From contig NZ_JAASAH010000001.1 of assembly GCF_012726235.1 (NCBI RefSeq), positions 186,001-250,000 of the forward strand: a stretch of 64,000 nt of DNA. The letters run 5' to 3'. Of the stretch, positions 44,042 through 52,951 are shown in pieces (position 1 is the first letter of the stretch; each line of letters starts with the position of its first letter). The notes under the pieces were generated by a model. It was not told the origin of the DNA. It ran no database searches and was given only the letters and a program-made list of their open reading frames with translations. A program made the position numbers and the translations under genes. This DNA comes from Streptomyces sp. HNM0574. GTDB taxonomy: Bacteria; Actinomycetota; Actinomycetes; Streptomycetales; Streptomycetaceae.

Positions 44042-45139
44042 TCAGAGGGACTTGGCGTCGCGGGCGAGCGCGGTGAGGCGGGAGATCGCGCGGAAGTACT
44101 TCTTCCGGTACCCGCCGTTGAGCATCTCCTCGCTGAACAGCCGGTCGAAAGAGGCGCCCGAGGCCAGCACCGGCACCTCGCGGTCGTACAGCCGGTCGGC
44201 GAGCACCACCAGCCGCAGCGCCGTCGACTGGTCCGGAACGGGCTCGACCCCGGTGAGGCAGACCGCCTCCACGCCGTCCACCAGCGCGCCGTAGCGGCTG
44301 GGGTGGATGCGGTAGAGGTGGTCGAGGAGGTTGGGGAAGTCGTCGAGCGAGGCGTGCGGCCTGCTGTAGGCGGCACGCGTGACCTCGTCGTCCGTCCGCG
44401 GGGCCGGTGCCTCGGGCAGACCGCGGTGCCGGTAGTCCTCGCCGTCGATCCGGAGCGGGCGGAAGTGCGCGGACAGGCCCTGGATCTCGCGGAGGAAGTC
44501 GGCGGCGGCGAAGCGCCCCTCACCGAGCTTGCCGGGCAGGGTGTTGGAGGTGGCGGCGAGCGCCACGCCCTCCTCGACGAGCCGGGAGAGCAGCGAGGAG
44601 ACGAGGACGGTGTCGCCCGGGTCGTCGAGCTCGAACTCGTCGATGCACAGCAGCCGGTGGCCGCTGAGGGTGCGCACCGTCTGCTGGAAGCCGAGGGCGC
44701 CGACGAGGTTGGTCAGCTCGACGAAGGTGCCGAACGCCTTCCGCTCGGGCGGGGCCGGGGTGGCGTGCCAGAGGGAGGCCAGCAGGTGCGTCTTGCCGAC
44801 GCCGTACCCGCCGTCGAGGTAGACCCCGCGCGGCCCGGAGGGCGCTGCGGTCTTGGGCGTACGGCGGAACCACCGCTTCATCCCGCCGCCCGAGCCCCCG
44901 TCGGACGTTCCGCCGAGCTGTTCGGCGAACCCGCCGAGCACCCGTACGGCCTCGGCCTGGCTCGGCTGGCCCGGGTCGGGCACGTAGGTCGAGAACCGGA
45001 CTCCGTCGAAGCGTGGCGGCGGGACCATCTCGGCGACGAGCTGGTCGGCGGGGACCTCCGGCTCGCGGTCGCACAGCGACAGCGGCGTGGTCTCGGCGTC
45101 TTCGGGTATCCGGGCGGTGGTGATCGACACGCTTGCCAT
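44042..45139 (-). CDS. zapE: AFG1/ZapE-like cell division ATPase
   Basis: This 365-residue P-loop ATPase of the AFG1/ZapE family has Walker A DGGYGVGKTHLLASLW, Walker B LLCIDEFELDD and sensor AATSNTLPGKL, followed by the family motif FSEEMLNGGYRKKYFRAISR near the C-terminus. E. coli ZapE affects the FtsZ ring, and mitochondrial AFG1 handles membrane proteins. The role in Streptomyces is unknown. The ATG at 45139 lacks a strong ribosome site; GTG 45130 is a nearby alternative. It is divergent from the RibD-C gene. Confidence 0.82.
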   Translation of the reverse strand: MASVSITTARIPEDAETTPLSLCDREPEVPADQLVAEMVPPPRFDGVRFSTYVPDPGQPSQAEAVRVLGGFAEQLGGTSDGGSGGGMKRWFRRTPKTAAPSGPRGVYLDGGYGVGKTHLLASLWHATPAPPERKAFGTFVELTNLVGALGFQQTVRTLSGHRLLCIDEFELDDPGDTVLVSSLLSRLVEEGVALAATSNTLPGKLGEGRFAAADFLREIQGLSAHFRPLRIDGEDYRHRGLPEAPAPRTDDEVTRAAYSRPHASLDDFPNLLDHLYRIHPSRYGALVDGVEAVCLTGVEPVPDQSTALRLVVLADRLYDREVPVLASGASFDRLFSEEMLNGGYRKKYFRAISRLTALARDAKSL

Positions 45140-45196
45140 CGTAAAGGCCGGGCGGTGACCGGTGTGCCGGTCGTGTGCCGTGCCACACTGCCGCCC

Positions 45197-46009
45197 ATGC
45201 GACGTCTGTTCCCATCCACCACTTCTGTCACCAAGGCACCCGCGTCCGGCGGGACCGTCACCGAATCCCCGCAGGGCCAGTGGAGCCTTGAGTCCCTCAT
45301 GGACGCCTACGCGTACCCCGAGGCCCCGACCGGTCCCGGCGGCTCCTGGCTGCGCGCCAACATGGTCGCCTCGCTCGACGGCGCCGCGCACCACGAGGGG
45401 CGCTCGCAGCCGCTGTCCTGCGAGGCCGACATGCGGATCTTCGGGGTGCTGCGGGGCCTCGCCGACGCCGTCGTCGTCGGGGCGCAGACCGTACGGCAGG
45501 AGGGCTACCGGCCCGCGCGGCGCCGGGAGGCGTTCGAGGAGCGGCGGGCCGCCGCCGGTCAGGGGCCCGCTCCGGCCATCGCCGTGGTGAGCGCCGGCCT
45601 CGAACTCGACTTCGGCCTCCCGCTGTTCACCGAACCGCTCGTCCCCACCCTCCTGGTGACGGGCGCCGCGGCGCCGCAGCAGGGTCTGGCGGAGGCGCGC
45701 AGGCGCGGGGTGGAGGTGGTCTTCGCCGGTGACGGTGCCGCCGTCGACCCGGGCCGGGTCGCGGGCGCGCTGGCCGAGCGCGGGCTGCGGCGGCTGCTGA
45801 CGGAGGGCGGGCCGCGGATGCTGGGCCAGTTCACGGAGGCGGACGCGCTGGACGAGCTGTGCCTGACGATCTCGCCGCGGATCACGGCGGGGGACGCGCC
45901 CCGGATCGTGAACGGGTGGGGACACACGGTCCCCGCGGACTTCTCCCTCGAAGGCCTGCTCGAAGAAAACGGCTTTCTCTTCACTCGTTACAGCCGCGTA
46001 CGGCAATAA
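45197..46009 (+). CDS. RibD C-terminal-domain reductase (pyrimidine reductase family)
   Basis: This 270-residue protein has the dihydrofolate-reductase-like fold of RibD-C: NMVASLDGAAHHEGRS near residue 55, DAVVVGAQTVRQEGYRPAR and TEGGPRMLGQFTEADALDELCL. Stand-alone RibD-C proteins reduce riboflavin intermediates or unrelated substrates. No other rib gene is nearby, so a riboflavin role is not assured. The ATG at 45197 has CACACT 7 bp upstream and no ribosome site, suggesting a leaderless start. Confidence 0.78.
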   Translation: MRRLFPSTTSVTKAPASGGTVTESPQGQWSLESLMDAYAYPEAPTGPGGSWLRANMVASLDGAAHHEGRSQPLSCEADMRIFGVLRGLADAVVVGAQTVRQEGYRPARRREAFEERRAAAGQGPAPAIAVVSAGLELDFGLPLFTEPLVPTLLVTGAAAPQQGLAEARRRGVEVVFAGDGAAVDPGRVAGALAERGLRRLLTEGGPRMLGQFTEADALDELCLTISPRITAGDAPRIVNGWGHTVPADFSLEGLLEENGFLFTRYSRVRQ

Positions 46010-46030
46010 GCGGAATGACACGTTCCGCTT
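46008..46030 (+). terminator. Terminator overlapping the RibD-C stop codon
   Basis: A perfect 8-bp stem (46008-46015 with 46023-46030) begins within the stop codon region and encloses a 7-base loop. Confidence 0.6.
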
Positions 46031-46136
46031 AGACTGAGTTGGGCAGACTGAGAGGCGCAAGCTCCCCGTGAGAGCGGGGCAGGATGGTTTCTGTCGGGGC
46101 CCCTGGCGGCCCCGCGTGGAAGAAGGGCACCCGTCC
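46030..46136 (+). promoter_or_regulatory. Promoter and structured leader of the gene at 46137
   Basis: TAGACT (46030-46035) is a good -10 box. The leader of about 95 bases contains two hairpins, a 5-bp one (46064-46068 with 46075-46079) and a perfect 6-bp one (46096-46101 with 46108-46113), the latter close to the ribosome site. I recognise no riboswitch class. Confidence 0.4.
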
Positions 46137-46661
46137 GTGTTCACGACTGTGCTGATGATCGAGAAGCCGCTGGTGTCCGCAGACGTCGAGCTCGTCACCA
46201 CCCTCCACGGCGACGAGCCCGTCTCCTTCGTGGTGCTCATGCAGCCGCGCGGCGACCAGGACCGGCTGCTGCGCGCACTGGACGACATCGCGCTCGGCGA
46301 ACTGGAGGACGCCGTCACCGAGGGCGACGAACCGGAGGACGAGGAGGCGCTCCCGCCCGCCCAGCGCGCGCTGGAGCACTCGCTGAAGGCCCTGCGGAAC
46401 GCGGGCAGCGAGGCGATCGGGCAGGTGACCGAGAAGCACCCGCTGGACGTGCTCCAGACCGTCGTCGCGCAGACCCGCGCCGACGAGGTCATCGTGCTGA
46501 CCGCGCCGCACCTGGTGGAGGAGTTCTTCCACCGGGACTGGGCCTCCAGGGCCCGGCACAAGGTCGGCGTCCCGGTGCTCAAGCTCTTCGCCCACACCGA
46601 CGACGGCCCCGCCGCCGACGGCGACACCGGCAAGGACGGCACCCGCGACGGCGCCGGCTGA
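46137..46661 (+). CDS. Conserved actinobacterial protein of unknown function upstream of murC
   Basis: This 174-residue cytoplasmic protein starts with GTG 46137 after AAGAAGG. Residues 40-85 are acidic (EDAVTEGDEPEDEEALPPAQ); the C-terminal half contains DEVIVLTAPHLVEEFFHRDW and RARHKVGVPVLKLF, which resembles a nucleotide-binding or universal-stress-like strand-turn-helix, without a clear match. Homologues are sometimes labelled indole-3-glycerol phosphate synthase, but none of that enzyme's motifs are present. It lies 164 bp upstream of murC with a hairpin between. Confidence 0.65.
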   Translation: MFTTVLMIEKPLVSADVELVTTLHGDEPVSFVVLMQPRGDQDRLLRALDDIALGELEDAVTEGDEPEDEEALPPAQRALEHSLKALRNAGSEAIGQVTEKHPLDVLQTVVAQTRADEVIVLTAPHLVEEFFHRDWASRARHKVGVPVLKLFAHTDDGPAADGDTGKDGTRDGAG

Positions 46662-46677
46662 CCCGGGGCTCCGTCAC

Positions 46678-46709
46678 GGACCGCAGCGGTCCGTGGTCCG
46701 GACGGACCG
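46678..46709 (+). terminator. Possible terminator upstream of murC
   Basis: Two alternative hairpins share bases: GGACCGC/GCGGTCC (46678-46692) and CGGTCCG/CGGACCG (46687-46709). They follow the stop at 46661 by 16 bp. Confidence 0.45.
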
Positions 46710-46825
46710 GCCGTCCCGTGCCCGGGTCAGGGGCGGCCGGGGCCCGTGCACCGCATAGGCTGGAGCGGCGCGATCCACGCTGTGGCGCGTGTACCGCAGA
46801 GAGTCCGAGCCCTGGAGATACCCGC

Positions 46826-48235
46826 ATGGCAGCCGACCCGTCCGTCCCGAGCGCCCCGCAGGCCATGGCACGACCGCACTTCATCGGCATCGGCGGTGCC
46901 GGGATGTCGGGCATCGCGAAGATCCTGGCCCAGCGTGGTGCGCAGGTCGCGGGCAGTGACGCCAAGGAGTCGGCGACCACGCGGGCCCTGCGCGAGCTCG
47001 GGGCCACCGTCCACATCGGGCACGCCGCCGGACATCTGGCCGCCGACGCCACCTCCGTCGTCGTCTCCAGCGCCATCCGTGAGGACAACCCGGAGCTCGC
47101 CGAGGCCACGGCCCGCGGCATCCCCGTCATCCACCGCTCCGACGCGCTCGCCGCGCTGATGGAGGGGCTGCGCCCGCTCGCCGTCGCGGGCACCCACGGC
47201 AAGACGACCACCACCTCGATGCTCGCGGTCGCCCTCCGCTCCCTCGGGCTCGACCCGTCCTACGCCATCGGCGGCGACCTGGACGAGCCCGGCTCGAACG
47301 CGCACCAGGGCCGCGGCGAGATCTTCGTCGCGGAGGCGGACGAGAGCGACCGCAGCTTCCACAAGTACGCGCCCGAGGTCGCGATCATCCTCAACGTGGA
47401 GCTCGACCACCACGCCAACTACGCGTCCATGGACGAGATCTACGAGTCCTTCGAGACGTTCACCGAGCGGGTGCGCCCGGGCGGCACCCTCGTCGTCGCG
47501 GCCGACCACGAGGGCGCGCGCGAGCTGACCCGGCGGGTGGCCGGTCGCGCGGACCTGCGGGTGGTCACCTACGGCGAGGCCGAGGACGCCGACGTCCGCA
47601 TCCTCGACGTCGTCCCGCACGGGCTCACCAGCGAGACCACCGTCCGCTTCGAGGGCCGCGAGATCACCTTCGCGGTGTCCGTCCCGGGCCGGCACTACGC
47701 GCACAACGCCGTCGCCGCGCTCGCCGCCGGTGCCGCGCTCGGCATCCCCGCCGAGGAGCTGGCCAAGGCGCTCGGCACCTACACCGGCGTCAAGCGCCGC
47801 CTCCAGCTCAAGGGCGAGGCGGCCGGCGTGCAGGTCATCGACAGCTACGCGCACCACCCGACGGAGATGACCGCCGACCTGGAGGCCATCCGCGCGGGCG
47901 CGGGCGAGGGGCGCGTGCTGGTGCTCTTCCAGCCGCACCTCTACAGCCGCACCCAGGAGCTGGCCACCGAGATGGGGCAGGCGCTCGCGCTCGCGGACGC
48001 CTCCGCCGTGCTCGGCATCTACCCGGCCCGCGAGGACCCGATCCCGGGCGTCACCAGCGAACTGATCACCGACGCGGCCCGCGCGGCCGGCGCCGACGTG
48101 CGCCCCGTCGCGTCCATGGCCGAGGCGCCGGACGTGCTGGCGGGAATGGCGAGGCCGGGGGATCTCGTTCTCACCATGGGTGCGGGGGACGTGACGGACC
48201 TGGGGCCGGAGATCCTCGGCCGGCTGGAGAAGTGA
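46826..48235 (+). CDS. murC: UDP-N-acetylmuramate--L-alanine ligase
   Basis: This 469-residue cytoplasmic Mur ligase adds L-Ala to UDP-MurNAc in peptidoglycan synthesis. Motifs are FIGIGGAGMSGIA in the N-terminal Rossmann domain, the ATP loop AGTHGKTTTTSML near residue 123, EADESDRSF, LNVELDHHANY and DSYAHHPTEM. The ATG has GGAG 9 bp upstream and a -10-like TAGGCT at 46756-46761. murC sits outside the division and cell-wall cluster in streptomycetes. The msrB frame begins at its stop codon. Confidence 0.95.
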   Translation: MAADPSVPSAPQAMARPHFIGIGGAGMSGIAKILAQRGAQVAGSDAKESATTRALRELGATVHIGHAAGHLAADATSVVVSSAIREDNPELAEATARGIPVIHRSDALAALMEGLRPLAVAGTHGKTTTTSMLAVALRSLGLDPSYAIGGDLDEPGSNAHQGRGEIFVAEADESDRSFHKYAPEVAIILNVELDHHANYASMDEIYESFETFTERVRPGGTLVVAADHEGARELTRRVAGRADLRVVTYGEAEDADVRILDVVPHGLTSETTVRFEGREITFAVSVPGRHYAHNAVAALAAGAALGIPAEELAKALGTYTGVKRRLQLKGEAAGVQVIDSYAHHPTEMTADLEAIRAGAGEGRVLVLFQPHLYSRTQELATEMGQALALADASAVLGIYPAREDPIPGVTSELITDAARAAGADVRPVASMAEAPDVLAGMARPGDLVLTMGAGDVTDLGPEILGRLEK

Positions 48236-48261
48236 CAGCCGCCCGGGAGTTTGGAGCGAGC

Positions 48262-48669
48262 ATGGCGTACGAGATCGACAAGCCGGACGAGCAGTGGCGG
48301 GCCGAGCTGACGCCCGAGGAGTACCACGTGCTCCGTGAGGCGGGCACCGAGCCGCCGTTCGTCGGCGAGTACACCGACACCACCACGACGGGCGTCTACG
48401 ACTGCCGGGCCTGCGGTGCCGAACTCTTCCGTTCCACCACGAAGTTCGCCTCGCACTGCGGCTGGCCGAGCTTCTACGACCCGGCGCGCACGGACGCGGT
48501 GGAGCTGATCCGGGACGAGTCGCTCGGCATGGTCCGCACCGAGGTGCGCTGTGCGCGCTGCGGCTCGCACCTGGGGCACGTCTTCGAGGGCGAGGGCTAC
48601 CCGACCCCGACGGACCAGCGGTACTGCATCAACAGCATCGCCGTCCGGCTCGTCCCCGGCGACGAGTAA
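48262..48669 (+). CDS. msrB: Peptide-methionine (R)-S-oxide reductase
   Basis: This 135-residue MsrB has the structural zinc site from CRACG and CARCG, HCGWPSFYDP and the catalytic Cys in RYCINSIAV. It repairs oxidised methionine residues in cytoplasmic proteins. ATG 48262 has GGAG 5 bp upstream; a GTG at 48232 overlapping the murC stop would add 10 residues and is less likely. Co-transcription with murC is probable (26-bp gap), and a strong terminator follows. Confidence 0.93.
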   Translation: MAYEIDKPDEQWRAELTPEEYHVLREAGTEPPFVGEYTDTTTTGVYDCRACGAELFRSTTKFASHCGWPSFYDPARTDAVELIRDESLGMVRTEVRCARCGSHLGHVFEGEGYPTPTDQRYCINSIAVRLVPGDE

Positions 48670-48999
48670 CGGCACTGGCGAGAAGCCCGGCCGCCCCCCC
48701 TCGGCGAGGGGGGCGCGGCCGGGCTCTTTTTGTGCGCGCGGGCGCGTGCGAGGGGCCGCACGCGCGGGCGGACGGGGGCAACCGGGCGGCACACGGGGCG
48801 AGTCGGTGCGTACGCGCGGGCGGCGCGTGTCACCGGGACGACACCGGGAGCTCATGTGCGCCACAGGAATAAGTGGCCGGGGCACAGCAGTTCGTTTGTA
48901 CGCTGCACGAAGTACCCCCGCGATCGTTCTGTCCTGCCCCGCCTCCGTGCCCCGCCGTGGCCACGGGCGGGGCACCACCACGTACGGAGGCCCTCCTTC
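48670..48999 (+). other. Intergenic region msrB to MFS gene
   Basis: After the terminator, about 270 bp precede the MFS gene. The frame open through it encodes Arg-rich low-complexity residues and is not a gene. A weak inverted repeat TTCGT (48891-48895) / ACGAA (48907-48911) could be an operator. Nothing else is seen. Confidence 0.35.
48684..48731 (+). terminator. Terminator of murC-msrB
   Basis: A long GC-rich stem (48684-48702 with about 48708-48725, one mismatch or bulge) is followed by C and five T, a canonical intrinsic terminator 15 bp after the msrB stop. Confidence 0.88.
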
Positions 49000-51087
49000 A
49001 TGTCCCAGGTCCAGTCAGCCCGCCGGTTTCCGGCACCCGAGGAGCAACTCGCCGGCTCCGGGCCGGGAAGCGCGCCGGCCGGGGCGGTGGGCGAGGACGG
49101 GGGCGCGGCCGGGCGCTGGATCGTTCCCGTGCTCGCCTTCGCGGGCATCTCCGTCGCCGTCATGCAGACCCTGCTGGTGCCCGTCGTCGCCCAACTGCCC
49201 GCGCTGCTCGGCACCGCGACCTCCAACGCCGCCTGGGTGATCACCGCGACGCTGCTCTCCGGCGCGGTGGCGACGCCCATCATGGGGCGGCTCGGCGACC
49301 TCTACGGCAAGCGGCGCATGACCCTGGTCAGCCTCGGGCTGATGGTGGCCGGCTCGCTCGTCTGCGGCGTCACCTCGTCCCTCGTCCCGATGGTGGCCGG
49401 GCGGGTGCTCCAGGGCTTCGGCATGGGCGCCATCCCGCTCGGCATCAGCATCATGCGGGACGAACTGCGGCCGGAGCGGCTCGGTTCGGCGATGGCGTTC
49501 ATGAGCTCCTCGCTCGGCGTCGGCGGCGCCCTCGGCATGCCGCTGGCCGCGTACGTCGCCCAGCACACCGACTGGCACGCGCTGTTCTTCGGCGCGGCCG
49601 GACTGGGCGCCCTCGCGATGGCCCTGGTGCTGTGGCAGGTGCCGGAATCGGCCCACCGGGCGCACGGGCGCTTCGACGTCCTCGGGGCACTCGGCCTCTC
49701 GGCCGGGCTCGTCGCGCTGCTGCTGCCCGTCTCCAAGGGCGGCGACTGGGGCTGGGGCAGCCCGCTCACCCTCGGGCTCCTCGCCCTCGCCGTCGTCCTC
49801 TTCCTGCTGTGGGGCGTCTTCGAACTCCGCACCACCGACCCGCTGGTGGACCTGCGCACCACCGCGCGGCGCCAGGTGCTGCTGACCAACCTCGCCTCCA
49901 TCACGGTCGGTCTGGCCTTCTACGCGGCCACGCTCGTCCTGCCGCAGCTGCTCCAGCTGCCGCCGTCCACCGGGTACGGGCTCGGGCAGAGCATGCTCGT
50001 CGCCGGACTGTGCGTCGCCCCGATGGGGCTGGCGATGATGATGGTGTCCTCGCTGTCGGCGCGAATATCCGCCGCGCGGGGCCCGAAGGTCTCGCTGATG
50101 ACCGGGCTGGTGCTGCTCGCCGTCGCCTATCTCGCCGGGACGCTGCTGATGGACGCCGCCTGGCAGGTGGTGATCACGGCCGTGCTGATCGGCGTCGGCA
50201 TCGGCATCGCCTACTCCGCGATGCCCGCGCTGATCATCGGCGCCGTGCCGCAGTCCGAGTCCGGGGCCGCCAACGGGCTGAACACGCTGATGCGTTCGAT
50301 CGGGACGTCGACGTCGAGCGCCGTCATCGGCGTCGTCCTCGCCCGGATGACCATTCCCCTCGGGGACACCCGGGTCCCCGACATCTCCGGCTTCCGCACG
50401 GCCTTCCTGATCGCCGCCGGAGCGGCCCTCCTGGGCCTCCTCATCGCGGCGTTCCTTCCCGGCCGGAGCGCGGGACGGCGGGAGGACGCGCCGGAGGAGG
50501 CGCCGTCCGTCCCGGAGCCCGTGGCGCGCACGGCCGTTCCGGACCGTGAGGTGCGGGACGGCGTCCTGCACGGAACGGTGTGCGACGAGGCGGGCGAGCC
50601 GCTGCCGCACGCGGTGCTCACCCTGCTCGACCACGCCGGACGGCAGCTGTCCCGCGCGGCCGCCGACGCGGACGGCACCTGGACGCTGTGGGCCGCCTCG
50701 CACGGAAGCCGCGTCCTCGTCGCCGCCGCCCCCGGCCACCTGCCCGAGGCCGCCACCGTGACGGTCGCGGGCGGCGGGCCGGTGCGGCGTGACCTGGTCC
50801 TCCGGCCCGGGGTCGCGGTGCGCGGCGCGGTCCGGACGCCCGCCGGGCGCCCGCTGGGGGACGTCCGGGTCTCGCTCGCGGACCGCAGCGGCACCGTCGT
50901 GGGGACGCACACCACCGGAGCCGACGGGGCGTACGTCTTCACCGGGCTCGCGGAGGGCGCCTACACGATCGTGGCCCACGGTTACGGGGCGGCCGCGGTG
51001 CCGGTGAGCGTCGACGGCGGCGCCGTGCACACGGGCCACGACATCCACCTCGGGCACGAGAGCGAGGAAGCCGGCCGGGTGTGCTGA
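49000..51087 (+). CDS. MFS drug/solute transporter with C-terminal carboxypeptidase-regulatory-like domains
   Basis: Residues 35-500 of 695 form a 14-segment DHA2/EmrB-like major facilitator with the motif GRLGDLYGKRRM after the second segment and VLQGFGMGAIPLG later. From about residue 525 come two beta-sandwich repeats of the CarboxypepD_reg type (GTVCDEAGEPLPHAVLTLLD; GAVRTPAGRPLGDVRVSLAD) ending YTIVAHGYG. Transporters rarely carry such domains; with an even number of segments the tail would lie in the cytoplasm. ATG 49000 has GGAGG 9 bp upstream. The substrate is unknown. Confidence 0.82.
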   Translation: MSQVQSARRFPAPEEQLAGSGPGSAPAGAVGEDGGAAGRWIVPVLAFAGISVAVMQTLLVPVVAQLPALLGTATSNAAWVITATLLSGAVATPIMGRLGDLYGKRRMTLVSLGLMVAGSLVCGVTSSLVPMVAGRVLQGFGMGAIPLGISIMRDELRPERLGSAMAFMSSSLGVGGALGMPLAAYVAQHTDWHALFFGAAGLGALAMALVLWQVPESAHRAHGRFDVLGALGLSAGLVALLLPVSKGGDWGWGSPLTLGLLALAVVLFLLWGVFELRTTDPLVDLRTTARRQVLLTNLASITVGLAFYAATLVLPQLLQLPPSTGYGLGQSMLVAGLCVAPMGLAMMMVSSLSARISAARGPKVSLMTGLVLLAVAYLAGTLLMDAAWQVVITAVLIGVGIGIAYSAMPALIIGAVPQSESGAANGLNTLMRSIGTSTSSAVIGVVLARMTIPLGDTRVPDISGFRTAFLIAAGAALLGLLIAAFLPGRSAGRREDAPEEAPSVPEPVARTAVPDREVRDGVLHGTVCDEAGEPLPHAVLTLLDHAGRQLSRAAADADGTWTLWAASHGSRVLVAAAPGHLPEAATVTVAGGGPVRRDLVLRPGVAVRGAVRTPAGRPLGDVRVSLADRSGTVVGTHTTGADGAYVFTGLAEGAYTIVAHGYGAAAVPVSVDGGAVHTGHDIHLGHESEEAGRVC

Positions 51088-51130
51088 CCGGTGCGCCGTC
51101 GTGCCCGAAGCGGCCGGTTCGGGGACGCGG

Positions 51131-52918
51131 TCAGCCGAGCACCGCGGCGGACCGTGGGGGAAGGACGAGGGCGCCGTCGGTGTGGACGGGGCTCGCGCCG
51201 CTGTCCGGGTCGCGCCAGGCGGCCAGGAGGCCGGCCTCCGCCGCGGGGGACGGGACGTGTGCGGGCTCGCCGGAGAGGTTGACGGCGATGTGCAGCGGGC
51301 CGTTCCGCAGCAGGAACCAGCCCTCCTCGGCGCTGTACCGGGTGGCCGCCTCGCCCAGCGGGGCGCGCGCCACCGAGGGGTGGCGGTGGCGGAGTGCGAT
51401 CAGGGTGCGGTGCCACTCCAGCAGCGCGTCGTGCGGGGGCCGCGCCGGTTCGCTCCAGTCGAGGCAGGAGCGGTCGCGGGTGGCCGGGTCCTGCGGGTCG
51501 GGCACGTCCCGTGCCGTCCACCCGTGCGCGGCGAACTCGCGTCTCCGGCCGGTCCGTACGGCTTCGGCCAGGTCCGGGTCGGTGTGGTCGGTGAAGAACT
51601 GCCAGGGCGTACCGGCGCCCCATTCCTCGCCCATGAACAGCATGGGGGTGCCGGGGGAGAGCAGGACGAGCGCGGCGGCGCAGGCGAGCAGTCCGGGCGG
51701 CAGGCCGGCCGAGAGGCGGTCGCCCCGGGCGCGGTTGCCGATCTGGTCGTGGGTCTGTGCGTAGGCCAGGAAGCGGTGTGCCGGGGTGGTGCCGGTTTCG
51801 GCGGCGGCGCCGTGCCGGCGGCCGCGGAAGGACGAGTACGTGCCGTCGTGGAAGAACGCGCCGGTGAGGGTCTTGGCCAGGGCCGCCATCGGGTCCCGCG
51901 CGAAGTCCGCGTAGTAGCCCTGGGACTCGCCGGTCAGCGCGGTGTGCAGGGCGTGGTGGAAGTCGTCGTTCCACTGGGCGTGGACGCCGTGCCCGTGCGC
52001 CGTCCTGGGCGCGGTGGTGCGCGGGTCGTTGAGGTCGGACTCGGCGACGAGGAAGAGCGGGCGGCCGGTGCGGTGCGCCAACTCGTCCACCGCGCGGGAG
52101 AGTTCGGCGAGGAAGTGGTCGGCCCGGGTGTCCGCCAGCGCGTGCACCGCGTCCAGCCGCAGCCCGTCCAGCCGGTAGTCGCGCAGGAACGCCAGCGCGC
52201 TGCCCGCCAGATACGCGCGGACCTCGTCCGACCCCGGCCCGTCCAGGTTGACCGCCGCGCCCCAGGGCGTGCGGTACCGCTCGGTGAAGTACGGGCCGAA
52301 CGCGGGGAGATGGTTGCCCGAGGGGCCGAGGTGGTTGTGCACCACGTCCAGCACGACGCCCAGGCCGTGCCCGTGCGCGGCGTCCACGAACCGCTTCAGC
52401 CCGGCCGGTCCGCCGTACGGCTCGTGCACGGCCCACGGCGCCACCCCGTCGTAGCCCCAGCCGTGCGTGCCGGGGAACGGGCAGACGGGCAGCAGTTCGA
52501 CGTGGGTCACCCCGAGCCGGGCCAGGTGCGGCAGCCGCGCGGCCGCCGCGTCGAAGGTGCCCTCGCGGGTGAACGTGCCGATGTGCAGCTCGTACAGCAC
52601 CGCGCCGGGCAGCGGGCGGCCGCGCCACGCGTTCCGCCAGCCGTGCGCGCCGTGGTCGACGACGGCGCTGAGCCCGTCGGGGCCGTCGGGCTGGCGGCGG
52701 GAGCGCGGATCGGGCAGCACGGGCCCGCCGTCCAGCGCGAACCCGTACCGCGTGCCCGGCCCCGCGGGCGCCTGCCCGGCCCACCATCCGTCCCGCGCCG
52801 GGTCGCGCTCCAGTACGCGCTCATGGCCTCCCGCGTGGAGCACGACACGACGCGCCTGGGGCGCCCACACCTCGAACCGCATCCGCCCATCGTCGGCCGC
52901 CGCCGGCCCCCGCGCCAT
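51131..52918 (-). CDS. treZ: Malto-oligosyltrehalose trehalohydrolase
   Basis: This 595-residue GH13 enzyme has an N-terminal beta-sandwich (FEVWAPQARRVVLHAGG). In the catalytic barrel are VVLDVVHNHLGPSGN, the nucleophile Asp in GLRLDAVHAL, the acid Glu in FLVAESDLND and the third acid in QTHDQIGNR. It releases trehalose from maltooligosyl trehalose made by TreY. ATG 52918 lacks a clear ribosome site; ATG 52882 (MRFEVWAP) is an alternative that keeps the whole domain. treY and glgX lie 3 to 8 kb away on the same strand. Confidence 0.9.
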   Translation of the reverse strand: MARGPAAADDGRMRFEVWAPQARRVVLHAGGHERVLERDPARDGWWAGQAPAGPGTRYGFALDGGPVLPDPRSRRQPDGPDGLSAVVDHGAHGWRNAWRGRPLPGAVLYELHIGTFTREGTFDAAAARLPHLARLGVTHVELLPVCPFPGTHGWGYDGVAPWAVHEPYGGPAGLKRFVDAAHGHGLGVVLDVVHNHLGPSGNHLPAFGPYFTERYRTPWGAAVNLDGPGSDEVRAYLAGSALAFLRDYRLDGLRLDAVHALADTRADHFLAELSRAVDELAHRTGRPLFLVAESDLNDPRTTAPRTAHGHGVHAQWNDDFHHALHTALTGESQGYYADFARDPMAALAKTLTGAFFHDGTYSSFRGRRHGAAAETGTTPAHRFLAYAQTHDQIGNRARGDRLSAGLPPGLLACAAALVLLSPGTPMLFMGEEWGAGTPWQFFTDHTDPDLAEAVRTGRRREFAAHGWTARDVPDPQDPATRDRSCLDWSEPARPPHDALLEWHRTLIALRHRHPSVARAPLGEAATRYSAEEGWFLLRNGPLHIAVNLSGEPAHVPSPAAEAGLLAAWRDPDSGASPVHTDGALVLPPRSAAVLG

Positions 52919-52951
52919 GACACCGGAGGGGGACGTGTCGCGGCGGCCGGC

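Noticed and set aside
46137-46661. Annotation as indole-3-glycerol phosphate synthase
   Set aside because: The protein has 174 residues, an acidic insert and none of the TrpC barrel motifs. The label that circulates for homologues appears to be an error.
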